This document shows, piece by piece, positions 1-11,500 of a stretch of DNA of 64,000 nt. Positions within the stretch are counted from its first letter, which is position 1. Each line of letters opens with the position of its first letter. Under the pieces are notes generated by a model. It was not told where the DNA came from, searched no databases, and saw only the letters and a list, made by a program, of their open reading frames with translations. The translations under genes were made by a program, and so were the position numbers. This DNA comes from Tetrahymena thermophila SB210 (taxonomy: Eukaryota; Ciliophora; Oligohymenophorea; Hymenostomatida; Tetrahymenidae): positions 525,221-589,220 of the forward strand of contig NW_002476250.1 in NCBI RefSeq assembly GCF_000189635.1, in the 5' to 3' direction.

Positions 1-3000
1 TTTCTTAAATTTAATAGTGTAAGTCAAAATTATTAAATTAATAGTATTCTTTCAGATAAATTAATTTGGTTATTTCTTTTTCGCTTACTTGGTATACTTT
101 TTTTTTATTTGATAGGACTTCGTTTTAGACTACTGGTAAATATATTTATGGATATATATTTGTAAAGATATAAATGAAATCATAATTAACTCCACCTTTA
201 ACGCTGTATTCAAGTAGTTCTAAAATTTTTACTTCAAGATTGCATAACTTGTAGTACATCAGAATTAAACTAAATACAATTAGAAATCTTTATCTTTTAC
301 TGCAAGAAAAAGGATCAAAAGCTAAAAGCATTTACTCTTTCTTTTTAATATTCTTTTTCTAAAATAGATAGCTATAAGATTTTTCCATGTAAGGTAAATT
401 ATCTCTGTTCAAAAAGTATTAGCAAAAGATATTGTAATCGTCTTAAACAGAGGTTGCTACAGCACACTCCTTAAATTATGAATATTTCAAAGTTAAAAGG
501 ACATCTTTTATTACTAATCCTCTCAATATATCAGTCAATATTTGCTGTTGCTCTTTTTTTAAGCTTTTTAAAATTTCAAAATGGTTGTTATAAATTTTAT
601 AATAGTTGCCCGAATATTCTTGCAAACTTAGTTCTTCTTGTAAGAATATTTTAACCCCTTTTGATTAAATTTATTGTAAAAAGTTTTTATTCAATTCATC
701 TTAATTAGTATGAATTATTGGAGTTGTATATTAATAATTAGATCTGGTACTCTTTTAAGAAGAAGTAGGGCTTAAAGGTTCTCTTGAAGATTTTAAGCTA
801 TTGAAACTAGAATCTAGGTTATTCTACTCACTACTTTGATTGTTGAAATTTTATTGATCTTCAAATTAAAGCTAATCAGTTTATCTAATGCTTACTTCAA
901 AATTAATATTTTAAATCTCTTCATTTTGTATGTTTTAAAATCTATCTGTAAAATTAAAATAAGGTTAAGCTAAAGATTGCATTGCAGGTAATGATAAATT
1001 TAGAATTGGATTTAAATTGTTTTGTATTTTGTTAGCAGGATTTAGAATTTAATTTTATTAGCTTTCTTTAGAATAAGATTAAGGTTTATTAGAAGGTTCA
1101 GCTTTAAGGATATTCTTTTCTTGTACTTTATTCTTTTAAATGGTTAATTATTTATTGGATTCTTCTTACAAAATTTAATTTTTTTTAGTTGCAACTAACT
1201 AACTTAATTATTTTAAATCTAAATCATAGTCTAAATCTTCATCCTATTCTTATTATACTTAATTTGGATCTTGAGTAAACATCAATTAATTATTCAAGTT
1301 CATTTCTTATTTTTACTAAATTATCTAACTTTACAAGATATTTTTTTATTATTCTGACTAAGGAGCTACCTAATAGTTATATTTTTTAATTATTTCATCT
1401 ATTGTAGATATAGATTTTTTTGGTTTCTTTTTAATCTTAATGTCATCATCTTATTCAGGATCTGTTTCTTATTTGTTTTGTAGTATTAGAGTATCTTTAA
1501 TTTATTTTTATTAGTCTTATTTGTTTTTTCCTATCAATAAGTTATTTTTTTAAGTTTGTGGCTAATTTTAAAGCTAGTTGTTTATTACTTACTTTGTTTA
1601 TGTATTTTTTATATCAAAATTGATAAGTTTTTAATTTTAATTTAACTTTAAATTTGCATTGCCCTGTTTAACAAGCTAGTTTTAAATATCTTATTTTTAT
1701 TCTTGCTTTTCTTTTAACTTTCTTTCTTTTCTCTCTTTTACTTATTTGATTTCTTTCAAATTTGTATTTAAATTACTCTTCGTCTGTAAAATTTAATCAT
1801 CATTTTAATTTTTAATCAAACCAGAAACAGTTTGATTGAGATTTTCTCTTTTATCATCTTATTTTAATCTTTCATTTTCAGTATCTTATTTCTACGTTTT
1901 TATAATTTTATTATTTTATTCTTCAATAATCATTAGAGATTTTTAGTTTTATTTGTCTTTCTAATTACCAATTACAAAGTCATTTTAAATAACTGTTTTG
2001 CTTGTTTATTATTATTCATTTATATTCTTTTTTTAAAATGAATTATTTAGTTTTTCGTTTGTTTAAAAATCATCTAATTATTTTATTTCACTTTGGATTT
2101 AAGATTTTTAATTTTCTATTTAACAAACTAAACTTTCATTTTTTTCTTAGATTAGATCTTCATTTTTCATATCTTTCTAGCATCTTTCTCCATCATCTTT
2201 TTCTTAAGATATATTCGTTTTTTAAAATGAATTATTTAGTTTTTCGTTTGTTTAAAAATCATTTAATTATTTTATTTCCCTTTAAATTTAAGAATTTTAA
2301 TTTTCGATTTAACAAACTAAATTTTCATTATTTTTTTAGATTAGATCTTCATTTTTCATATCTTTCTAGCATCTTTCTGTATCATCTTTTTCTTAAGATA
2401 TAAAATCAGTTGCTATTGTAGTATTATCATTCATTTTTTATTCCTAAATTTATTACTAATCTATTTCAATGTCTATTTGCTAGATTGCAACTTATTCATT
2501 ATCCTAAATATCATTACTAAAGCTTTTATTAATAGGAGAAGTATTATAATCATAGTTAAAATTTTAATTTTGATTCTTTATTTCATGTAGCTCTTAAAAT
2601 TAGCTTTGGTTCAGTGTGTTTGGATGAAGAATTAAATTTGTTTCACCTTTCGATATAACTTTTTGCATTTCATCTGAAAATTATTGAGACATTTTTTACA
2701 AAATTTTTTCTTATTCTTTTAATAAATTAGATTAGAAAGCTTGCAGTTATGATTCCATAATCTATTTTATTGTTTATTATTAGCCATGCATAGATTCAAA
2801 AAATATTTACGTTTGCTTTGAGCTTGCTTATTAGTTGCCAACTTATTAGTTTGCTATTTCTAAAATTTTATCTTGTTTTGTTATTAAACTAGTTATATCA
2901 GAACCTTAGCTATTTATATTTTCATAAGTCTTTTCTAATATCTGTGATATATTATCTATTTTTTTCTTGCTTTCAAGCAGAATCTCTTCATTTAGTTTTA

Positions 3001-4966
3001 TTTTTTTAACAATTTACTCCTCATAATGACTATTTTAATAACCTACTTGAGAATTAGCAGTATTAGAAAGTTTTGTCTATTCTATTTATATTTCCTCTAT
3101 ACTTTCCTAAAATTATACCTATTTTTTTTACTATTTGATAGCTTTTACCTTGTTATTTAGATCTTAATCTTAACTTTTTACCTATCCAATTTACTATTAA
3201 GAAATAGCATTTTATTTTTATTAATTTGAACTTATTAAAATTTCTTACTATTACTTGCTTTCTTAATATTATTTATCAACCTAGTCTTTGAATACCTGCT
3301 CAGTTTAAGAATCAAAATTGTCTTAAAATGCATCTAGCATTTCATCTTTTTCAAGACTTGCTGATTTAGATTTCTGATTATTTTCTAAAAATTTACTAAG
3401 TTCAATAATTCTTTTGGTTTTTTTATCTATCTCATCTTACTATTCTCTTATTTTTTATCTTAACTCTTCCATAATTTAATTATTCTAAGATTTTAATTCA
3501 CTTTTGTTTTATTTTATTTTTAAATTTTGCTATTTTAGCTAGCCTTCTAGAGCTACAATTTCTTATTTATATTTTAATATTTCATTATTCTTATTTGATA
3601 ATTCGCTTTAATATTTTTTTTCCTATTCTAGAAAGCTTTCGCTCTAAGCTTTTAAATTTCTGATTTGCTCATCTTATATGTCTATTTGCAATTTATATTT
3701 TTTATTCTCTTTAATCAAAGTATCAGTATCTATTATTTGAAGTTTCAGCTACTTTATATGATCAGGCAGATTAAAAAATTGATTGTTTATTTAATCTTAA
3801 CAATGATCGCTTCTTATTTAGTACTATTACTAATTTATTTTGTATTAATTATCCTAATAATGGTTTTAATTAATGTTTTAGTTATCATCTTAAACATTAT
3901 TGTATTAAGAATTAACTGTGTTAGTGTTTTATTGTGCACTATACTATTACTTAGAGTCTTCATGAAATTCCTAATTTTCTTGTAATTAGTTGTATTTTGA
4001 AGACTGATCATAATAATTCTAATCCTGAAACTAAACATTTTCTTCTTCTTCCTCTTCATCAAAGTATTGGTATTAATTATCTCCTCCTTCTTAATCAACA
4101 TGATTATCTTTGATTTTGACTTGTTAATTTTACGTATTGCTTTATTGCATAATGTTATTTTACTAAAATACTTAATTAGGTTATTAGTAATTTAAATAAT
4201 AATTTTAATTTGTTGGATTATTTTAATTGCTATTTATAATATTATTATTATCATTTATCATAGTAGGTATATTTTCATTGTCATTTTCATCTTCATTCTA
4301 ATCATAATCCTCCTATCCGCTGTAAATATTTTCTTCATAATCTGTTTATGCTTGTTGACTTTCTTAGACTTCATGATTATTTCCTGAAATGTCACTGTTG
4401 TGGGTTTTTTCGTTCATTTATTCATATATTTTATCTTACTCTTAATTGAAGGGATGATCTAAATTTTGAATTTCAGGTGACATTTTAGTAGTTAAGTTGA
4501 AATTATTATTTATTTCCTTTTCAGTTTAACTTTATTCCTGCTGCATTTCTTCATTTGTGTTATTCAGCTCATTCTAAAATTTTTAATAATGAGATTAGTG
4601 ATCAAATCTTATTCTAAAATTATCTTACTATAATGACAAATAATTATCAGATAAACTAAAAACATTTGTGCCATTTCTGTACTTATCAAAAAATGGCTAT
4701 CCTAATTTTACCTAATCCATATTTTCTTGAATGCATGTTTATTCCCTTTAATTTTCAACTTCAGCAATTTGAATTTTATCCATCCCTCCTAACCTTGGTC
4801 TATTAATTGTTGATAAAGCTATCTACGATGATAAAGGAGGCTATATATACTGCTATTCTTCGTTTTAAATATCTACCTAATTATCTATCATAGAATATCT
4901 CAATAAATTATTTGAAATCTAATTAAAAGTTTTACCCTAAGATTGAATTTTATTAGACTGGTTCAT
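1..4966 (-). CDS. Large coiled-coil protein, 3' end outside window
   Basis: Not recognised by family. The minus strand is open without a TGA from the ATG at 4966 to base 1, about 1,655 codons in one exon; TAA and TAG are very frequent and are read as Gln. The N-terminus (MNQSNKIQSQGK...) is polar and Gln/Ser-rich. An acidic run of Glu lies near residue 305, and a long Lys/Glu/Gln/Leu coiled-coil-like region follows from about residue 430 to 1,100. Within it two 63-residue units lie in tandem (about residues 855-981). The last 150 or so visible residues (bases 1-480) look globular, with more aromatic and hydrophobic residues (for example FAQYFLNRDNLPYMEK), but match nothing I know. The composition suggests a cytoskeletal or scaffold role; that is inference. 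The true C-terminus lies to the left of the window. Confidence 0.8.
2024..2401 (-). repeat. Tandem 189-bp in-frame duplication inside the coiled-coil gene
   Basis: Two adjacent copies, about 2024-2212 and 2213-2401, are offset by exactly 189 bp and differ at only a few positions. Because 189 is 63 codons, the host reading frame is kept. Each copy encodes a charged segment starting SQEKDDGERCQKDMKNED. The high similarity suggests a recent duplication. Confidence 0.9.
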
Positions 4967-5138
4967 TGTAAATAAAATCAGAATATTAAAACTCTACCAA
5001 TCTTTTTACTTTTATATTTTAATGTGACTAAAATTTATAATCTTAATTGTCTAATAAATACAAATTAAAGCTCTTACAATAAAACAATTCACTAATCTAA
5101 TTTTGAATAATAATATTAATTTTTCTAATTATAACCTT

Positions 5139-5188
5139 CCTACCTACCTACCTACCTACCTACCTACCTACCTACCTACCTACCTACC
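5139..5188. repeat. (CCTA)n microsatellite
   Basis: About twelve uninterrupted CCTA units (TAGG on the other strand) stand out from the surrounding AT-rich sequence. It is a simple sequence repeat; no function can be read from it. Confidence 0.95.
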
Positions 5189-5548
5189 AACCAGTTGAAA
5201 AGCTATTACTAATATAATTTTTAATGATATGATTAAATAAATCTAACTAATTGAATCGCAAATATTCTCCAACAAATTATTAATTAATATTTATTTATTT
5301 ATTAATTAATTTTATTTACCTCATTTCAACAAAAAACAAAAGCGAGAATAATGTGTTTGAAAAATGTATTAAAATGTTTTAGATAAATAAATTATAAATC
5401 AAAATATTGAAAGACTAAAATATAGGCTAAATATAAGTAAGTAAGTACCTTAATAATATTCATTTATACGCACAAGAAATCTATCCGAAATATTAATATT
5501 TTCTTACAATTTTTGATGTATAGAAAAATTAATTATTTTTATAAATCA

Positions 5549-5628
5549 AACTCGCTTCGGCTGGGTTAGCACATAATTCAAAGCAAATTTTTTAACAAGA
5601 TTTATTGATCAGAGAGATGAGAGGGAAA
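5549..5628 (+). ncRNA. Possible U6 snRNA-like fragment (weak)
   Basis: A hairpin with a cUUCGg tetraloop (AAACTCGCTTCGGCTGGGTT, one bulged T) is followed by AGCACATA. CTCGCTTCGGC and AGCACATA both occur at the 5' end of eukaryotic U6. About 35 bases on, ATCAGAGAGATGAGA loosely resembles the U6 ACAGAGA region. The catalytic AGC triad, the internal stem-loop and the 3' part are not visible. It is therefore at best a degenerate copy, or a chance match in the Skp1-like upstream region. Confidence 0.2.
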
Positions 5629-6066
5629 AAAAAATTTACTAAAAGAAAAAAGTACAAATTTCTGAATCTATTAGAATAATTGTGAAAATTTTTGAAATTT
5701 TCTATCATAACCTTATTTAACTTATTTCTAAACGATTACCTTCTAAAAATGGCTAAAATGAAATATATTTCTATTTCTAAAGATTGAATAAGATTTAATT
5801 CATCAAATAAAAAATAATTATAAGATGAATTGCTGGTAATGAGAATATATAAAAAGTATCATTTTATATTTGGTCTCAGTAGTTGCTACACAATGTGCTA
5901 TTTGATTAATTTCAGAAATCATTAGTATTATCTCAAAAAGTCCTAAAGATATGATACTCTGATCATTAAAGGCTTAGCTATCAGCAGCAAAAAGAAATAA
6001 AAAAATTTATTAAAAAATATCATAAAAAAGATAATAAATAGTTAATTAAATAAGAAAACTTTTTAA

Positions 6067-6654
6067 ATGGATACCCTTACTACCAAGATCACTGTTAAGT
6101 CTGCTACTGGTGATGCAGTTGAATTCGATGCTAAGATTTGCGAATTGTGTGATTTAATCAACAACATGCCCGACAAATCTTAACCCCTCACCACTGATAT
6201 CTCCACTGAACTTTTAAATCTTATTAAGTCATTCGCTGAAAAGCACAGTTATGACAAGAAGTCAATGACTTACTGCTTCCCTACCATTAGCAATTCCATC
6301 AAGGCAAACATTAGTGACAAGTCTTATGAACTCCTTAAGGATCACATTGTCGAAGGTAGCATCTCTGAAACTGCCAAGAGACTTGCTCCCCTCATCAATG
6401 CTGCTGATGTTTTGAGATTCCGTAAGTTGTACACCACCTTAAACATCGTTTTGGTTACCCCCTTACACATCGACGAATCCGAAAAGGCAGTTAAGGAATT
6501 CATGGATAACCACAACTTGAAGGAAGATGAAGACTTCAATGCTGAAAAGATTAACCAAGCCATTCAAGAAAACAACGAATTATTCGAACTTGTTGTTGCA
6601 AGATTTGCCAAGAACGTTGAAGAATTAGATAGAATCCAAGGTGTCACTGATTGA
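6067..6654 (+). CDS. Skp1-like protein (SCF ubiquitin ligase adaptor family)
   Basis: A 195-aa single-exon protein beginning MDTLTTKITVKSATGDAVEF. The start resembles the Skp1/BTB beta strand followed by the 'D..I' segment. The C-terminal half resembles the Skp1 dimerisation and F-box-binding region: LINAADVLRFRKLYTTLN aligns with 'ILAANYLDIKGLLDLTCK', followed by an E/K-rich helix, then a 'F...N..' acidic segment ending in ENNELFELV. Family members bridge cullin-1 and F-box proteins. This copy is longer than canonical Skp1 (about 160 aa) and diverged, so cullin or F-box binding is not assured. Codon use is unlike most neighbours, with many AAG, AAC, ATC, GAC and CCC codons and only one reassigned stop codon. 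That pattern in Tetrahymena is typical of highly expressed genes. The ATG follows an A/T-rich leader and the stop is TGA. Confidence 0.6.
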
Positions 6655-8542
6655 AAATTTTAATATGAAACCATAATTTAAATGACTTTTTTTGTGAAAT
6701 TACTCTAAGATAAATTTAAGAATGTTTGTATATTCAATCAACATTTTGTGTTATTTTGTATTCATTAAAATGTTTACTTATTTTAGATAGCTTTCTCTTT
6801 TCTAAAACTAACATTTGATTTTCATAATTCTCGCTCTCATTCCCTTACTTTTTTTGTTAACATTGTCCTATTTTTCTAAAGCAATAAATAACTTTATTTG
6901 TTTTGTGAGCAAGCAAGCCAAAGTAATAAAAAATTGTTAGCAGCCATATAGCTCGAATTAGAATTAGCACGCTATCAGTATCCTTACCATTTTAGAAATC
7001 TAGCTTTACGTCTTAAGTAACTTACATCAAATATTTTTTGACTGATTTTTTCATATTTAATCAGTCAATAAACTTAAATAAAAGTACCACATATCTTTTT
7101 AAAAAAGATGAAAAACATAAATTTTTGAGTATTCTTTAAAGGAAATTTGATAAAAGTATATACATATTTTAGTATGGTCATAATAAAAAGTAAATATAAA
7201 AATTCCTGTCTCACTATATAAAAGAAAACATGTATAATTAATTGTTTTATAAGGAAGAAAATAAATATTAGAGTATCAAAAATAAATAAAGTATATTAGA
7301 TATTTTTTTCTCAAAATTTTTGTGATTTAGAACCGCTGAATAAGTTAGAAAAGCTATTCATTTAAATAGAAAAGATTAAATAAACATTATCAGAAATAAT
7401 TTGTTTATAAGATAGATACCCATATTAATTATATAAAAAATCTTCCCCAAAAACTCACAAAAAACAAACAAATAAAAAAAGAAACTAACTAATAAATTAA
7501 CTAACTACTTAACCAACTAACAAAATATCTATAGAGTTTAAAATTCTCTATTTATAATAAATATTAAAGCAAGCTGTTTATTACTTTAATAGTGCCAAAA
7601 ATGGTAAATAAATCATATATGGCTTAATATTGATATCAACTTAATCATAATAGTATCTTCTAATTCTAATGTATTACACTCATTAGCTATCATTAAAATT
7701 ACCTTAAATATGTAAATTAAATTTTTTACTTTCAAATGTTTAGATTAAATGAAAACATTTGGGATTACTAATTTTTATATGAGGATTGCTACTATTTTAA
7801 AAATATGATACATATTATTAAATGCTTAATATTTTATTAAAGAGTAAAATAAAATATAGCAATTTTACTTTGAACAGAGAGAGAGACTTAGATTTAAAAT
7901 GTAAATATAGCTGATCCTCAAACATCTTATTTACAAGTGAATTTCATAAAATAAATGGATGAATCAAAATATTTAATTAAGATCATATTATAAAAAAAAT
8001 CAAAAAAGAATGGAGGTTTTTACTTATTAAAAGAATTAATTATTATTTTTGATACCAATTTTATTTGGATAATTAAAAGAGAGTATCCCACGAAATAATA
8101 AAAAAATCAAAATTCTTAAAATTACTTAATTTATAAACACAATTTATCTAATAAGATTTTTATTATTATTTTATAATTTGAATTAATTATTTTTAAGCTA
8201 TTTTATTAATAAAAATGAAAAATTGTTTTTTAAATTCTAAATTAATTTTTAGAAATATCTTTTTTTTATCAAATAATATAAAAACAAATTTTTATTTTTT
8301 TTTTTTGTGAGAACAAATTATTTTTTGTTTTATATTTCTTTCTATCGAATTCAGCAAATGAATAAAATATTGAAATAATCATAATGAAATAAATAGTTAG
8401 ATAGATAGATATATAATAAGTATAAAATAGTATGTCAAAAACAAAGAATTTTCCTTCAAATAAAATATTTGATGAAAAATATACATAATTGAGAAATCAA
8501 AACTGAAAATTTGATATTAATTATTAAGCTTTTATTTGTTTT
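6655..8542. other. Intergenic, convergent side of Skp1-like and kinase genes
   Basis: 1.9 kb of AT-rich sequence between two convergent genes. It holds homopolymer tracts, a short GATA-type repeat near 8395-8412 and an AACT-rich stretch near 7480-7520. A D-arm-like string near 6950 does not extend to a full tRNA. I see no supported gene. Confidence 0.6.
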
Positions 8543-11500
8543 TCATGAATAGAAAAAATTTTAGTTGTTATTATTGTTGTTGTTGTTAGTATTACTATTT
8601 TTAATTAGTTTGTATATAGCATTTACATGAGATAAGCCTCCTTTGTTTAGGCAACGAAGAATATACTCTCGAGAGTATCCAAATCCTTCAATCTATCCAA
8701 TAATTTTTTCATCAAATTAATCACTAGATCCCGCGCTAGTTTGAATATCAAAATTCTATTAACAGTCTAATTATTATTATTGCTATTGCTTATAATGAAG
8801 CTATTTATTCTCAATACCTTCTGGAATTTAATAGCCTCTCATCCAAGCAGAGTTGGCTATTCCTTCAAGATTTATTCTTTCCTTCACTTTTAATTTAAGT
8901 ATCTTTTGGAGCAGGTCTTGTGCTTCTTGGGAAACGTTCGTTTCTCTCATCTCATCGAGAGGTAGTACACCGTTAAGTATGTTGCGATGCAATTCTGTCA
9001 AGTTATTACCTTTAAAAGGAACTTTTCCAAATAAGAGGATGTAAATTAACACTCCTAAGCTCCATAAATCACTACCAAATCCCTCGTAGCCTTTGTTAGC
9101 TATTATTTCTGGAGCAAGAAAGGCAGGAGTACCGCATTATTCCATCATCTTTTGGTCTTTTAATATAATTCTTGATATTCCAAAATCTATTATTTTTAAA
9201 TTTAGCTACGAATCAACAAGTATATTATCTAATTTAATGTCGCGATGCAGGACCATATTTCCATGGATATACCTTAAGCCGCTAATTATTTAGGTCAGCA
9301 TATAACGCACTTAATTTTCTGTGTATGGTTCACCATTACGCTCTTTCATCATTTTCATTAAATCTTAGCCTCTGAAATACTCAGTAACAATAAAGATGAG
9401 CTTTCTGTTTTCAAAGACTTCTAGGAGTTTAAGCACGTGTTTATGATTATTCAGTTTTTTTAGGATTTAGACTTCTTGCAGGACCCTCTTCTTTGCACTT
9501 TCACTTCTCAAAATCGATTTATCTATGAGTTTTATTGCAACAAATTTACCAGTAAGTAATTAAACAGCTAAGCATACTTTAGCAAATGCACCTTTTCCAA
9601 TTACATGCAAAACTTTATAGTATTCTTAGCTTGTAGATAAAGCTTTATTTTTTACCTTGAAAGTAGAGGTAATTTTCCTTATAAGCTTTTATCTTTCTTT
9701 TTTAAGTTCTTCAATATTTAAGTTTACTCCAAATACTTACTCTAAATTACTTTCAAAATTGTACTAATATTATGGTGTTATTGTGTTCGGTCTTTGTTAA
9801 TCTTAATTGCTAGCATGATGCTGTTTTTTAATATAAAAAATTTATATTAATTAAAAAAAAACTAATATTTATGTACCTAATGGATGGGTTAATTTATTTG
9901 AGTAAGCCCTTAGTCATGTAAGAAGTGCTGCTAAGTACCTTAAACTGGTATAGCTTTGCTACTGTTGTTGCTTTCATCTGTTTGACTATGAACTTCTAGC
10001 TCTTCTTCTTCATCTTCATTTTCAAAATCTTCTATATGGTTTTCCTCATCAAAATCTTCATCCTCTACATATTCCTCTTCTCTTTCTAAATCTTCGTGTT
10101 CTTATGCTTTATCTTTTTAAATCAAAATAGTTTTTAATTTTAATTTTTTTAATTCTATTAAAATATTACCAAAACTTGCATGCTAAGAATAGTTGTTTTC
10201 GGAAAATCTATTTTTATTAATTTAAGAAATTGATGGAGCATTTATTATTTGTGATTTTTTAATTTCGCTTTTAGTTGAGTTTTTGCTGTTTGCTTATGAG
10301 GAGAGTTAAGGAGAGAATGTCTACTTTTCTTGCTTTAAACTATTAATTTAAGGTGATATTTTTATTTTTTGTTATTGATTACTTGGGTCAATATGAGCAG
10401 AACCTCTATTTGATTTTTTATTTATAGTATGCTGCTATTATTGCTTTTGAAATGCATTTGAAGACGTATTCGGTTTGCTTAAATGGTTGTTAGAGGTACT
10501 TTAGAATTTGTATTTATTGGTAGAATTTTAAATACTAAACGACTTTGTATCAGTTCCTCCTGTGTGTTTATTAAGGATATTTATATTGTCAGAGGCATTT
10601 TTATTTTTATGAGTTGCTTTGGTCTTTTAATTTCTAGAAGAACTGATTTCTTATGAATCATTAAATCCTTCTAATATAAAATTACTAGAATTTTTTTTTT
10701 TACTATTTGTTTTACCATCCATATTTAACTAGACGTTACTTGATATTTTTATATTCTTTTTTAATCCTCCTCCCTAAATTTCACCATTAATACTAGAATT
10801 GAGATGTTAGCTTCCGTTCAAATTCCAATTGCTCTATGAATTATTCATTGATCTCATAACAGAAAATGATCCATATTTAGAATTAAATTTGGAATTATTT
10901 TAGAAAGATGTATTTTCCCAAGGCTTATCAGTATATCTAAAACTAAATCTTTTTGATGCAGATTAAGTAGATTTAGATGGAGTAAGGAGGTTATTATTTA
11001 AATTTATATGCTTAGTATTACTACTAATAGGGTTGCTTCCTGTGATATCACTACTTTTATTATTATGAGAAAGGATATTTCGCTTTTGATTGCTTACACT
11101 TCTTTAAAGAACACGTTATTATGATAAAATTTCTATCATGTTCAAATTACTGTTGTTTTGCCAATTCCCTTTTCTTGAACTTGTTCTTTTAATAGGGTCT
11201 TCTTCATCTTAAGATATTTATTAGTTGTCAGTTTGTTTATTTGTGCTTTCACTAACTTGTCCATCATTTGAGTTATTCATGTAATTGCAAAGATCTATAA
11301 TTAATTTTTTTGTATATTTTTCATTAAATTTATCAACAACTGTGAATCTCTTTTTTTAATCTTTTTTATCTTAGCTTTTGCTGCCTTAACTCCCAGTGCT
11401 ACTTTATCTCTTAGTGCCTGCAGAAAGTACTTTTTGTTAAAGTTCTTTTTGCTATTGTAAGTATTACTATTTTTATTGGTCATTTATCGGAAGTGCTTTG

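Larger units (their letters stand above)
4967..6066. other. Intergenic, between divergent genes
   Basis: This holds the divergent upstream regions of the coiled-coil gene (-) and the Skp1-like gene (+). I see a CCTA tetranucleotide array, a short G+C-richer U6-like segment and A/T runs. The bases just before the ATG at 6067 are A/T-rich, as usual for ciliate starts. I see no further coding sequence. Confidence 0.6.

Noticed and set aside
2002-2403. Plus-strand Phe/Leu-rich frame of 133 codons, itself a two-fold repeat
   Set aside because: It is the antisense shadow of the 189-bp duplication inside the minus-strand coiled-coil gene.
3665-4101. Open frames on both strands rich in Ile/Leu/Val
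   Set aside because: Both are alternative-frame shadows of the continuous minus-strand coiled-coil gene, whose own frame has no TGA here.
6930-7020. tRNA-like D-arm string (TAGCTC...TTAGCACGC)
   Set aside because: No acceptor stem, anticodon loop or T-arm GGTTCGA can be found on either strand.
8543-9820. Separate kinase gene starting in the kinase exon
   Set aside because: No in-frame ATG precedes the glycine loop, and a good acceptor joins it in phase to the upstream exon.
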